This document shows, piece after piece, positions 44,701 through 56,284 of a stretch of DNA of 64,000 nucleotides. The notes under the pieces are model-generated. The model had not been told where the DNA came from and made no database searches. It was given only the letters and a program-made list of their open reading frames with translations. Each line of letters opens with the position of its first letter. The first letter of the stretch is position 1. This DNA comes from Oscarella lobularis (Eukaryota > Porifera > Homoscleromorpha > Homosclerophorida > Oscarellidae), in contig NC_089193.1 of the NCBI RefSeq assembly GCF_947507565.1, positions 310,001-374,000 of the forward strand, written 5' to 3'. The translations under genes were made by a program, and so were the position numbers.

Positions 44701-45268
44701 ACCTCTATTTACCTGCCTTTCAAGACCGACGGCTACCTTAACGTTAGGCGGTTCCGCGTACGCTTCGTTTGCGGTACGTTGAAAAATAAATATATTCGCC
44801 GAAGAAAATCAGTACCTAATTGCTTCTTTGCAGATTTGGGATGGCGGCATTGAAGCCCGCGCTTCAATCCCGTTTTATGCTGAGCCTGTAGTAACGCTCA
44901 GAAGAAGACAAGCGTCACTAGGGGTGTGCCTCGATTTTCGCGTTGGCCAAGGTGACGGAAGTATTACAATTTCGCCCTATTATCGCCAATGGGTAACGTT
45001 TAGTCTAACCCTTTGTTTACAGTATACTTACTATTTGCGTTGTCTTAGTTTCTTGGCTGGAGTGACAAGCAAATTGTCACAAGCCTTGCTGTAAACATTC
45101 CTATTAAAAAGCAAGAGTATGAAAATGGAAGGTACAGTAAGTGCGCGTTCTTTTAGAGAAATTGCGTAAACCTTCAAGTAGCGGCTTTGTCGTCTGCATT
45201 GGATTTCAGCTGTTTTTTGTAGAGTCCGCGCTGAATATGGAAAGCTTTGGTGTGTGTGTTGTTTTTAG
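41765..45268 (+). CDS. Large lipid transfer protein, MTP/vitellogenin-N type
   Basis: Twelve exons join in frame to 910 residues: 41765-41850, 41886-42031, 42062-42185, 42235-42444, 42510-42880, 42933-43028, 43082-43191, 43424-43489, 43538-44773, 44834-44992, 45049-45131, 45223-45268. A signal peptide (MNSFVIFLWSFFAASALA) starts it. The N-terminal beta-barrel (RYRFSCSSCLKGD) is followed by FQVTNFKKSIASLFQTSL, the hallmark NIKKxIxSxxQ-like segment of this superfamily. The helical domain covers about 43538-44150 (VRKAAALAIGHLAE). C-terminal beta-sheets follow. Length is close to the MTP large subunit (about 890) and there is no von Willebrand D domain, so MTP-like rather than vitellogenin. The family loads lipid onto lipoproteins in the endoplasmic reticulum; inferred here. 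Exon borders at 41851-41885 (35-bp intron) and around 43192-43423 are the least certain. Confidence 0.8.
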
Positions 45269-45844
45269 TTGTTCTTTTTTCAAAGCGTAGATGAATCCTG
45301 ACAGTTTTATTTACGCATACGCCTGATCTGGCGTTCAAAAGTTTTCTGAGGGTTTGCCGGCCTAGCTTACTCTATTCTTGTAGGAGCAGCTACAAAAGCA
45401 AACCTTTATAAACTCCACTTCTACTGTATAAAATGATTGTTAGAGGGTTTCAAACGGCGTAAATAGGATTTCATTAAGTCCAAGAAATCGCTCAATTTTT
45501 AATCTCGCCCTTCTTTTGAAAAGAGTGTACTGCAAAAGCAATTATGCTAAAAATTGCCTTGACCTTAAAGAAGAAATTAGGCGCTCTTGTTGGCGTCAGA
45601 CAGCTTGAAGCTGCTTGAAACAGTGTTTAGAGTAAAAAGTCCTGCACAAGAGTTGGGACAGTATAAACATACATATATGCATTAGTTGTCCTTATATACA
45701 TGTCCGTCTAGGCGGGTGTGAGAAAGAGGAGGTAGAGAAAATATTATTGTAGCTATATTTACCGCTACATGATCTCGTCTTTGTACGGGATCGCAAGCTA
45801 TACGATCTTATCTTTGTACGGCTGTGGTGGCTTCTCAAGTCCTG
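45269..45844. other. Intergenic between two secretory protein genes
   Basis: No exon. Just before the next gene there is an imperfect direct repeat: TACATGATCTCGTCTTTGTA near 45768 and TATACGATCTTATCTTTGTA near 45801. It could be a regulatory pair. Confidence 0.35.
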
Positions 45845-48270
45845 ATGTCAGGAATAAGCAAGGCTTCTCGTCTCTTGGCACTTCTCTTCTTTGCTTTCGC
45901 GTTGTCTAAGCCTGCTACACGTACGTCGCGCGCGTTTTCGGCGCGGGTGTAGAGTCATAATGAGTCAGTACCGTAACAGAGGCTTGCACGTCGACGGAAG
46001 ATCTTCTTAAAAAGCGCTGTTCTGCCTCAGCTACGTTCTGGAACGTACCTGGCGAGGCTCTCGACCTTGAGGACACGTCTGCTGCGTCATTTGCTAGCCA
46101 GGTAGTTTATCACGTGACAAGCCTCTTTTCGCAGTGCTGACAGCATCAAGCGATTATACACGCAAAGGATCTTCGTATTATTTTTGCTTATTTGCGTATA
46201 GATTAAAGGGTACACAAATATTTTGCGCAGCTTAGCCTGCGAAGCAGTGATTCAGTTCAAGTCCTGCATTGAAACCCTCAATGCAATCTGTCCACCAAAT
46301 AATGCTACTGTCAAAGAAGTCGAAACTTTGCTAAGCAATGTGTCTCAATTTGTTAACTCTCCAACTTACCAGCAGCAATGCCTACAAGGAGGTATAATTG
46401 ACAGGCAATTTCTTTACCGCTTTCTTTTCAGAAGTACTTCTATAAACTTTTGTCAGCGCAATGCAGATCAGACCAGTTTGCTTGTTTTGTTTACGGAGTT
46501 CCCGGCTGCATCAATTCGTCCTTAGTTTGCGACAGAATAAGTCACTGCGATGATGACTTGGACGAATCAGTTTGCGGTGAGTATTGACTAAGGAATGTAA
46601 AAGACGGATCGCAAAAGACTTTGAAGCACTAACTATATTCTAGAAAACGTAACAAAGTGCGACATTCAAGCTGTCTCAAACTGTCTAGCGCCTTTGAAGA
46701 GCGCTTCTCTTACGCTTAACGTCCAAATAGCGCTACAGGTATTAACGATGATGAAAAACTTTATCGTCTTGTTCTTAATTAATTAATTGACATGCTGGCA
46801 GTTTTTGTTATTCAATAAAACTGGAAAATTGGCCAACGCTTGCACGGCGTACTCCCGATTCCTTACTTGTTCTGACCGTGCTGGAATCAAGCAACAGTGC
46901 TCGTCTTCTAGCAAGCAATCTGTTCAATTGGCTTTGGCCTTAGGGAACAGCGCAAACCAAAATGATTATCACCGCTACTGTGATGAAAGTTAGTAAAATT
47001 ATACTAAAGTTAGTTTGACTGTAAAGTACCTGTAAACAGTTCTCAGGTGCAAAAATAAGGCGATATCGTATTGCCTTCCTATTTTGGAGAGCCAACGTAC
47101 TGTGCGTCTTGGAATTGCATCTAACTTTTCTAGACAAGTATGATAGTGCTTGTCACCTGCAATTATTTTAAAAACTCTTTATTAGATTCGAGTTTTATCT
47201 GGAGGTCAACAAAGCACCGCTTGCAATCTTGTTGTAGCCTTTTGGCAGTGCATCGAGTCTTTTAGAAGCTGTTCCAACCAGAGCCACGAAGTACAGGAAA
47301 TTAGAAGTCAGCTGCAGACGTATTTTATGTCTCCAACTTACAAGAGTCAGTGTCTCCAAAACTGTAACTACCAATAATCAAATACTTTTTAATACCATCT
47401 AAATTACTCCTTTTTAAGTCGCCTGCCCTTCAAACGAAATATCATGTCGAGTGGCATGGCTAGGCTTGACTTGCGTTTCTAAAGTGTGCGATGGTGTGGC
47501 TAACTGCCACGATGGGCAAGATACATATTTTTGTGTAAAAGGTTGGAAAGATATTTAGCATTTGAATAAATACTCAGGTAAAATTGAACAGACTTTTGCA
47601 AGCTGAATAGTCTTCAAGAATGCGTGTCGGTCTGGAAAAATGCAACCGAACTCGAAGAACCAGAAACGCTTGTGAGTTGTTTGTCACGACTGTCACGATA
47701 CTTTAATACTGCAAGACGCTATTTTAGATCAATTCTTTACATAAGACAGAATGCGAGTCTATTTCCACCGTTGCGCTCTGTGCTAGCCCTCTACTTGAAA
47801 ATTGTCAGAACGAAACCAATCACGTCGCTCTGTTCACTCGCAGACTGAAAGAAATTCACGAATCAGACGCGTACAGAAAAGCGTGTTTTAGCGAAGAGGG
47901 TATCCTTGTCTTGCTAATCTCTGCTTTTTAAATTTTGTGTTCACCTTGCTCTTTTGTAGTGTTCTGCAATCTCACTCGTGTCTCAATCTGCACCGAACAG
48001 TACTTTTCGACTCAGGTTGCAGCTAATGGCACTCTGAATCAAACTGCGGAGTTTGTCAAGTGTCTTGGCCAGTGTAGCACTAGCAAATGCGATCAAAACG
48101 TTGTTCCTAAAGATTTGTTCCACTTAGTTTCAAGAATTCAAGCTAGTGAACGGCAATCTTGCGGAGATCCAACGGCCGAAGCTCCTTCGCCGTCACTGGC
48201 AGCTACCACAGCCAAAATTTCTGTTACTTGTTTTTTCTATCTAACAGTGCTTCATTTGTTGGTAAATTAA
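45845..48270 (+). CDS. Secreted GPI-anchored protein with LDL-receptor A domains and repeated Cys modules
   Basis: Twelve exons join in frame to 583 residues: 45845-45920, 45980-46101, 46202-46391, 46457-46576, 46644-46738, 46802-46988, 47040-47137, 47186-47363, 47419-47541, 47592-47671, 47728-47899, 47960-48270. A signal peptide (LLALLFFAFALSKPATR) is followed by Cys modules of about 100 residues coded by exon pairs (for example CEAVIQFKSCIETLNAIC and CNLVVAFWQCIESFRSC, both ending SPTY..QCLQ). Two LDL-receptor class A domains follow two of these modules: CDRISHCDDDLDESVC (46457-46576) and CDGVANCHDGQDTYFC (47419-47541); the first keeps the acidic calcium motif. The protein ends in a hydrophobic tail (VTCFFYLTVLHLLVN), typical of a GPI signal. 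I know no named family with this order. A role in ligand binding or adhesion at the surface is inferred. Confidence 0.75.
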
Positions 48271-48979
48271 TAACAGAACAGCTAAGTGACCGGCGGAACT
48301 TAAGGGTCCTACCTGTTCACAAACGAATGTTGTCACCTACGTTATTTTGTGCTCTAGACTTATTCTTGTTTTGATTTTGTTGTTGTTGCTGTGCGCCTAA
48401 GGCAAGGAGTTGCCTGTTTCTACTCTGTAACTGCATTAGACGATGTTCTGCATTCTTTCGCAAGGGCTGTGTTAGAATAAACTATCTGATGCTCTAGATT
48501 ACTCTTGCCATCTTTAGCGAAAAGATTCCACGTACAGAACAATGAGGGTTTGAAGACAGGATTAATTATAGGCAGACCGCACCTTATGAGTATGACGAGT
48601 CTTATAAAGTACATATGGGCTAAGAAATTTACACACGTTGTATGTGCTAGTGCAATTTTACGCTGATTTAAAGTAGAAGAAAAATAGCATTTTCAGCACA
48701 CAGCCTCCTTAATTATAGCAACGAACAGCATACGGAAGTGTTGCTCCAGGAAACGCTTTCATGCATCACGTGCCTAAAGTTTAGTTTCCAAAGCCCTTGT
48801 AGCGATTGTTTCTGCACTTAATGTGCACAGCAACAGCGACACCTTTGTCAAGTGTCACGTTTGCGACAAGAATGTGGAAAAGGGGCCTCCTACAAGATTT
48901 CATATATGTAGAGTCCTCACCGTAACAACCGCAAAAATGCAGTTACTAAAGATCGATTCGCCTAGATCTTTTGTGCCTC
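48271..48979. other. Intergenic, no gene recognised
   Basis: 3' flank of the GPI protein gene on one side and of a minus-strand membrane protein on the other. Short frames here have no recognisable motif. Further exons of the membrane protein may lie here unseen. Confidence 0.3.
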
Positions 48980-49887
48980 AGCAAACCAGACTGCTCTTTC
49001 CCATAACTCGACCGACTAGTTCAGCGACGTCTAAAAGGTGTAGTTGACTGTCATTCTCACATAAAAATGTACCCAACTTACTGAGAGCAGACGTAACGAG
49101 AACAAGATACCAAGCAATCATAATGAGAGGAAACCTTTTTCTGTAATGGAGCGATCGATCTACACGCAATGGTTCTAGCAGATTTTTACAGGTACATACT
49201 TGGCTTTAACTGCAAGAACAGTCGTAGTTGAAACAAACACTGCTGCAAAGGAAAGAGTGAAAATGATGTAAAACTTAACGTCATCGAAAATCTCTTCCGC
49301 CCGAGTAGACCAGTTCCACAAAGGACACAAAATGAAGCAACACTGATTGTCAGGATTATAAGACGCGTCTGGGTGGCAGTCGTTTCTAGCTAAGTTATTA
49401 ATTTATTAGAAATATCCATCATAAAGGCTTTTCATTCTAAAAGAAAAAACCTTGCCTGACGGGTGATACTAACTGTCGGAGAAGAACGAGAAGCTCTGAT
49501 ATTGTTGCGTTGATGGTGAACGCACTGTCAGGAGGCCATTGTGGCATGCCAAAATGTTTCAGAATTCTGTAAATGTTTTGCGGATAGAGAATCACGGACT
49601 CCGGAAGTAAATGACAAGCTAGGCTGGCGTCTATTCCGGTGCCTGAAACGAATTTCAACAGTTCTGAGCGCGATATAAAGAGATGACAGCATCGCATGTA
49701 GAGTTCGACTAAGGGTCATTAGACGCAGTTAGAGTGAGTGGGAGCCAGATGGAGCTAAACTCACGGATAGAAAAGATTGATTGGACGAAGGCGCCGGCTT
49801 AGTGAAAAAAGAGACTGTTGGAACGACTGTTATAGTAATAACGTACACCGCAAGACAAGTCATGACAAGACCGAGAAAGACGTTCAT
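48980..49887 (-). CDS. Membrane protein with signal anchor and paired hydrophobic helices (partial)
   Basis: Exon 1 (49887-49765) begins MNVFLGLVMTCLAVYVITITVV, a signal peptide or anchor. An exon within about 49656-49465 encodes a Cys/Pro-containing extracellular-looking part (CHLLPESVILYPQN). The next (about 49388-49193) runs NDCHPDASYNPDNQCC to a first membrane helix (FYIIFTLSFAAVFVSTTTVL), and 49156-49080 gives RKRFPLIMIAWYLVLV, a second. The helix, short basic loop and second helix resemble the first two helices of Frizzled/adhesion-type receptors, but the remaining five are not found, and one exon junction does not fit in phase by my reading. It may be a truncated receptor. The start lies only about 100 bases from repeat copy D. 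Confidence 0.4.
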
Positions 49888-49984
49888 TCTTCCCGTAAAG
49901 ACTGGAAGGTAACTGAGGATGAGTTCAAGGCTTAAACGCCGTACGTGGGCTACTCTACCGGTACCCGGGCAAATGAGTGTAGAG

Positions 49985-51950
49985 TATAGCATCCATAAGA
50001 ATGTAATGAATTTTCAATTCAGGCATACGTTGTTTTCTTCACAATCATTCGACTTCTCCACAATATCTAAGTTTAGGAGACGGACCTTGTTCAGTTTTAA
50101 ATTCCCCTCGACGTTTGACTCAGTCCTACAATGAAGAACCTGAGGTGAAAATAGAGATCGTTACTGGAATGACTTCTGATTCATCTCGAGCTGCTAACTG
50201 ACCGACCCTGACTTGTAAACCTTTCCAAAACACAAAATAAAGCCAAAAAGCCTTTATGAAGGCGTTTCTTACGTTGCGGGCGAAGTCGCTTTCCATTTGA
50301 GGCCAGTTACAACGTCGAAACGCAATCGAGCGTTGAACTAGTGACCCGATTGTCTTACGGCTGGAAGCTCGACGCCGCGTGGTGCGGAGAACGCCGGGAA
50401 ATGTCGAATTCGTTTCGGTCGCCCTCTATCGGCCATCTTAGCTTAGTTAGCGCGCTCGACTTATAATGTTTTCTCTCTTCTTTACCAATTTTATGCGATG
50501 TAGGCGATCGCTTATCCTTACGCAACCATAGATAAATCGCAATTCGCTGGAATCGTCGTCGAAGCGGTTCGGACAGCTCATGTACGCATTCGAGGCGAAA
50601 CGCAGGTAAGCGAGCTCATCCCTCTCGGTTCTACGAGCAAATGCAGTGAAAGTGTTGTACCCTGCTTTGACTATAAGCTCTAAAACTGACATTGCAAGAA
50701 TCTACGTACGGCTGGATTTCGCGAGTTCTCTCTCACTAAAAGCCGTTCGATCGATCGATTTTACCACGTTTGTTTCGGAACGCGAACTCGATCGAATGCA
50801 TTTGAGCGTTTTGCGTCGCGTTTCGTCTCGTTTCGTTGAGATCGTGAACGAAACGTTCACGTCATATATCAGACATCTTGTCCATGCACGCGTGCACGTG
50901 CTCGTCTCTTGTTTCCTTTTTCTTGGGAGAAACGCTGCACGAGCGTGATCGCTCCAATCATTACCTTATTTGGTTGCGCGTAGAGGTGCAAAAAGCAACG
51001 CTCTCTCTCGTGACATCGATGCGGTTTATGACGCACACCCGACGTCCAATCAGAGAAAAGTTGGCGTCATCGTTTGCGAGGGAGTACATAAAATCGTGCA
51101 CGGCGCTCTCCCTTTTTACGTAACCCCGTCGCTTCAGAACTCGCTCGTACGATTGGTTAGTCGTTGGAAGACAGAGAGCCAGAGGGGCGAGCGATATTCC
51201 GACGCAACGTCCTGGAGCAACGGTGCGAAAGTGATTAGAGGCACATCCCTAAGACCTCTAGGGGCTTTCGCGCCGGGAAAACAAGCTCCGTCTTGCACGG
51301 GACAGCGTCGGCGTTCGCCGGTTCTCCTCCACGTCGAGCACACGATGAGCGGGCCTCTTCGGCGGTGGCGATAGCCGTATCCCGGGGTGGCAACGAACCT
51401 CGGAGGCTCACTTATGGTGGGTTCTGATCTAATTCATGCCGTTGGTGAGGGTCGACTGGGTTGCGAAGCGTCTGGACCTCCACGTGGTGCGACCTGGGTC
51501 ACGCAAACACAGACGCGCTTCAGTGCGGCTTATTTTTGTATGTATTTCGTTGTTTCGAACAGATACTGGCTTCGTTTCTTTAGATTTCGGCTCGCGAGAA
51601 GGTTTCGACGAAGTACTATTCGATACTGTTTGAGTGGGAGGAGTGACTGTTAATTAATCTATTACTTTTTTACTACATCTTGTTTCGACTCTGTCCCTAT
51701 TTAAATTTTTTTATCGCGTTCATTTCTTTCGTGGAATATTTTAGATAGGTTTTAGGCGTAGCGGAGTAGTATAGAGGAGAGTCAATTGCTAAATAAAAAT
51801 GCATCCGGGTAACAGCCCTCCTCACGTGCAGCAAAAGTTTCTAATCTTGGCACATTACCAGCTTTCAAGCCGTATTAGAAACATGTAAAGGTCTTGAGAA
51901 AGAGCTTTTCTCGTGTACTACATAGTAAAATGTTGTTTAACCTAATACCT
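49985..51950 (+). repeat. Dispersed repeat family 1, copy D
   Basis: Starts TATAGCATCCATAAGAATG, matching 9482 and 59758, and runs to GAGCTTTTCTCGTGTACT near 51903. It is nearly collinear with copy A but lacks the left 800 bases of A and E. The conserved frame at 50970-51374 (134 codons) is fully open. Compared with copy A most differences inside this frame change amino acids. Confidence 0.8.
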
Positions 51951-51964
51951 CGTAGTTCTTGCCC

Positions 51965-52617
51965 AAGATTTCTTCAATAACTGACTTTTCTATCACATTC
52001 GCTCCTAATCATGTTATACCCAAAAAAGAGATAATTAGTTAAGAAGATAACTTGGAGAAGCCGATCGTCTTACCTTTTGTCGGCAGCAACTCGATACAAA
52101 CGTTGAACGTCGGTCTTAATTGAGCCAAGTAAGAGTTTTGCTAGCGGTATTTAGACGCACGTACAACTCCCAGCATCGCTTGCTTGCAACAAGCGTTTTT
52201 TGCCTATAAACAAAGAGTTATTTTATCTGACGTCGCTTTGGCCACCCCGTAGCATTTGGCGAAAGAACAGCCGTTAATTGACAGCTTCGAATTTGCTCGC
52301 ATGTAGCATCAGCTTGGCTTTCTATATTTTGTCAGGATGTCATGCACTGCTTTTGTTGCGAAAACGTATATCTTTTGTCGTAGTAGAATTTAGAATTGCC
52401 TTTCAGTTTCATTTCTCTCCAAGACAGAAGTAAACCTGATGTTGAGTAAAAATATACAAGTGTTTCTTAGCTACTTTCTGATTCTTTTTGTTTTTTCTTT
52501 AGCACCCTTTCCAACGCCTGTTTTTGATACATATAAAACGGCAACGGCCGATCCCGGCGTAGGCCGTCAGCGCGGCAGCTAATAACGCATTGAAAAAATA
52601 ATTAAAACATTGAAAGT
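51965..52617. repeat. Repeat family 2, third copy
   Basis: Matches 24885-25638 throughout, with a deletion relative to it near 52303 (GCTCGCATG joined to TAGCATCAGC). It leads directly into the 80-codon frame at 52618. Confidence 0.75.
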
Positions 52618-52860
52618 ATGAAAGTAATTTTTTGTCAAGGTTGCGGCGAAGCATACGGCGGTGAGGCAATGAACCAATGGCGCTGTATTCGCCCTATCGT
52701 TGACTTGGAGCAAATGTTATCTCCAATATTAAAATATTTTGCATGCGTCTTTAAGTACCGCGTAAGGAGACCTCTTTTCCTTTTCGTTGACACAGATGAC
52801 TCGACGTTACACTTCAGATTTGAACATTCTTTAGGATGGCATGCAGAGGATCCTTCGTGA
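52618..52860 (+). CDS. Small open frame duplicated in repeat family 2
   Basis: An 80-codon frame starting MKVIFCQGCGEAYGGEAM. The same start is at 25639, where a frameshift breaks it. It has one CxxC pair (CQGC) and no other recognisable motif. Its presence in a duplicated block downstream of the methyltransferase, broken in the other copy, argues against strong selection. Confidence 0.25.
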   Translation: MKVIFCQGCGEAYGGEAMNQWRCIRPIVDLEQMLSPILKYFACVFKYRVRRPLFLFVDTDDSTLHFRFEHSLGWHAEDPS

Positions 52861-53094
52861 TTGGCCACTTGCGACGTCGTGCGAGTCAAGCCAACTAAAA
52901 GAGCTTTACCACATCGAGAAAGCTTTTATTTGGCCATCTGTTTAGTCTAGATATTACTCGACGGAGGTAAAGTGATATTAATTGATACAGTAACTTTAGA
53001 GTTGTACTCTCTATGACTACTCCAAGTGATCATAGATTTACCTAAGCGTGAAAGTGAAAGCAAATAATACTGTTTTTGAACTTGGAAGAGTGCA

Positions 53095-53862
53095 TCAAGG
53101 CTTCTTGACCACCACGTCAATGTAGACGCTATTAGTAGGAACAGGCTTATTCCTTTTCCACCCATATTTTCTCAAAAGCCTCTCGTTCTCGTCCCGTTTC
53201 TCAATCGCTTGAGCAGCATCAAAGAAGCCAAGACACGATGTCTCCCACCACGTCAGCAGAGCTTCATCAGTGGGAAAGAAACACTGCCTTACCTCTTCAC
53301 AAGCGTAAACCATTTCAAAACCAACTTGTTTGAGAAGCGTTTCCCAGTCGAACAACGATCGATATGAAATACCCATGGCTGAAAGAAATTTCTCGTACGA
53401 GTTTCCATATTGACTTGCAGTCACATCGTAGAGATAACCGGGCAGATCCTCTCGTACAGTCGTAAAACCGAATTTTCCTCCCGATGTGAGAAGCTCGAAT
53501 ATCTTTTGAAGAGTCTTCGCCTGCTCGTCGGCTGGAATCCAGTGGACAACGTAATTCGAGAAGACGACGTCGTAAGGAGCAAATTTCGCTGCTTCGTCGA
53601 CCGATCCACGAATGATGTTCACGTTATCGTGGTCTCGAAATCGACTTTTTGCAATACTGATACGATCAGCGTTCGGGTCCACGCCCACGAGGAAGCCGCT
53701 TGGTCCAGTTCGGCGCGCAACATCTATCGTTGTGTTGCCCGTGCCGCAGCCGAAATCAAGAACGCGATCACCGGTTCTCAGTGGAAGAGCGTTATCGAGA
53801 AACGTCATACCGTACAAGTTTTGCCCGTGCTTTGACGTACGATCGTAGTTCGAAGCAGACAT
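53095..53862 (-). CDS. SAM-dependent methyltransferase (class I, small-molecule type)
   Basis: An intronless 255-residue frame. SAM-binding motif I is RVLDFGCGTGNTT (residues about 33-45), the acidic residue after strand 2 is in GVDPNADRI, motif II/III includes YDVVFSNYVVHWI and LLTSGGKFGFTT. The length and the WETLLKQVGFEM / DEALLTWWETS C-terminal part resemble trans-aconitate or juvenile-hormone-acid type O-methyltransferases; substrate unknown. Fragments of this gene occur at 26113-26151 (3' end) and 56955-57248 (5' part). No introns and nearby repeats suggest retroposition or bacterial-type origin, neither proven. Confidence 0.85.
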   Translation of the reverse strand: MSASNYDRTSKHGQNLYGMTFLDNALPLRTGDRVLDFGCGTGNTTIDVARRTGPSGFLVGVDPNADRISIAKSRFRDHDNVNIIRGSVDEAAKFAPYDVVFSNYVVHWIPADEQAKTLQKIFELLTSGGKFGFTTVREDLPGYLYDVTASQYGNSYEKFLSAMGISYRSLFDWETLLKQVGFEMVYACEEVRQCFFPTDEALLTWWETSCLGFFDAAQAIEKRDENERLLRKYGWKRNKPVPTNSVYIDVVVKKP

Positions 53863-55389
53863 TTTCTACGTCGGAGTGGCTATTCTTACGGTTATATATG
53901 AGACATGCGCAGTGTGCCATTTCGAAAAGATTGTGATATGTACCAGTGGCGGATCTAAACACAGCCTCCCTCCCCCGTCATAACAGTTAGAACAGCAACT
54001 GTAGAAAGAGTGAACTCCGCACTAAGATACGGGTTTGAGGAGTACCACGAGAAAGGAAAGACATAAAACCGTTTTGAGTAGTTGTCAATTTTCAAAAATG
54101 CAAGCGTGGTTAAAAATTTTAGGCGCGCACGCCCCTAATCTAAATCTTGGACGTACTGTTATTCTTCTTTGAGGACGTACGACGTGAAACTTCGATCTAC
54201 CATCGTTGGACAACGCCTCCAAGTTAAGGAACTTGACCACCACGCCTCCAAAAAAAGGAAAAAAGTACCAATAAGAACGTGTAACAAAATAGGAAATCCG
54301 TAATGAAAGTGAATTTTATATCAGTTCGTAAACTGTTTTGGCTTGCGTGAATTAATTGTTATACAGTACTGTTGTAAGCTCAAGTTGCTAGCCCCCTCCC
54401 CACTTGACCATAGGCGAAGCGAAGGAAACTATATGAAGAAGGGCCCGAGTGACCATGCCGGAAGGCCACGAGAACGATGTAGTCCTGCAAGAGATTAGAA
54501 TCATTACGTTAGACTGTTTTCAGATTTTCAAGCACGTTATAGGTCTCAAGTTTGGGATCTTAGAATTAATAACATTTAACGTTCTTTATCATTACTTTTA
54601 AGGAAAGGGATCGAGAAGACGACGACAGCTACTCGGGTAACAAGTCGAGAAAATTGGTGAGGCCCCTTTTGAGGGTTCACTATAATCCTTGCCCGCGGCG
54701 GCGGATGATGAAAACGTCGCACGCAAGTATATATGTCTAAAGCTAAAGTAAGACATGCCTCTAAGCTTGCCTCACGTCGTCCGACAAAAGCCTACGATGC
54801 ACGACAAAGGAAAGACGAGCCTCGAAGCAGAGAAGGACATTTTTGGGTCTTGCTCGATGGAGAACCAATGAGCCCGGTCGACTGCCCGTCTCGGCGTAGG
54901 CCTTCTGTATGCCTTCAAACAAAACGATCGAATTTCGTTTGCAAGGCTTTCCTTCGGTTCTGAGATGCGAAAAACTGCTGACGAGACCCCTTAGGGAGCC
55001 CCACTTTCGTGAAAACGCTGCCGCTGCGCAGAATTACTTCTAATTCGGCTTCGAAAACTGTCACTGACGCCAAAAAGGTACAGTAGCTCGCAGTCGAAAG
55101 GTCTGCTAGGGAAGAAGCTCTACCTGTACCGTTTACCCGGATGAGCACAGACGTTTCCCGGAGGCTAGAAGCTAGAAGGCAATCGCCAAAGCGTCGAAGT
55201 GGACTGCTACGACATTCTTTAGTCACGGCAAAACGAACGAATGATTTACACGTCACGAATTCCTTTGCTAATGCGGGACGAAGTCTTTGCAAGTAGGCGG
55301 GGCCCCTTTCGAATGTAAAAACGCGTGTTGTAGGTGACTTCAAATTGCCAATGATGTCATCTAGCGATAAGTATGAGCTGGATGGATAC
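53863..55389. other. Intergenic; two unsupported frames
   Basis: Frames at 54733-54963 (plus) and 54915-55391 (minus, 158 codons) are open but show no motif, signal peptide or splice context I can support. A block of C-rich sequence (CCCCCTCCC-like) lies near 54402. Nothing else was recognised. Confidence 0.3.
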
Positions 55390-55585
55390 AAAAAAGAATG
55401 CAGAAGTCATTCCATATACAATCGCTGCATGTACTTTACCTCAGCTTTTTCAGACTCTTGGGAATCAGTCAAAAATTTAACTAAACATTGTAGGACGGAT
55501 AGAGTAATATTAAATTTATCAAATAAAATTCTCAATAACGTATCTTTTTCCGAAGGCTTGAGAGTCCTACACTCGGATTGTATTT
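55390..55585. repeat. Fragment of the B/C left-end repeat
   Basis: Matches 37335-37520 in the same orientation (and 26350-26510 inverted): TCATTCCATA, CAGCTTTTTCAGAC, TCTTTTTCCGAAGGCTTGAG. It ends abruptly at about 55585, after which sequence is unrelated. Confidence 0.6.
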
Positions 55586-56284
55586 TGTACAAACTAAAAT
55601 GTTCCTTGATCTCTGCTTACACAGCCTCCATTTTAGTTCACGAACATTTTAGATCAAGAGATGTAGCGCGCAATGGGGACGCTGGCGACGTGGGAACTCA
55701 TCACACCGCTTATGCTTCAGACATCTATCTCCTTGCAGATCGAATAGCTTCAGAAAGGGGTGGTGTATCTAGATCTGATACCCCAACAAAGCGTCGCCCC
55801 TCGAATGAGCAGCAACCACCCATCACCCGGCCCTCATTACGAGAACAAAAACTTCCCCACTTATTTAACAAAAACAGAGGAAATGACTTATTAACTCTAT
55901 AGTCACTGCACTTGAATACGGCGTGTAATGACTTCTCAGAAAGCCTCGTTTTCTTAATTATCACACTAACATACTGCATGGCCACTGCATTGAAATGCAA
56001 GCGCTCATTGTTCTAATCAGTTATGTTGCTTTACCATCTCAGAATAACAAGAGAACATCCAATAATGACGCTAAATTTCCGCTAACATTTCAACTCCGCT
56101 TCTTTACCGGCACCCAGCGTAAAAGTTTCATGATGTTTGGGAAGCATACCGTTAACATCCTTCTTTGTCAGAATCGCGTGAATGCATAAGAAAGTATAAC
56201 GGAAATCAGTTGTTAGATTAAGACGTGCATATAAATCTGCTGTGAGGCTCCTTGTCTGCCATTCAAGCAAACAAATAAGAAGAC
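55586..56284. other. Intergenic, upstream of the small secreted protein
   Basis: The frame continuing through 55902 has no recognisable motif. CATATAAAT at 56228-56236 lies about 50 bases before the start codon and could be a TATA-like box. Confidence 0.3.

Noticed and set aside
54733-55391. Frames at 54733-54963 and 54915-55391
   Set aside because: No motif, signal or splice context; could be chance openness.
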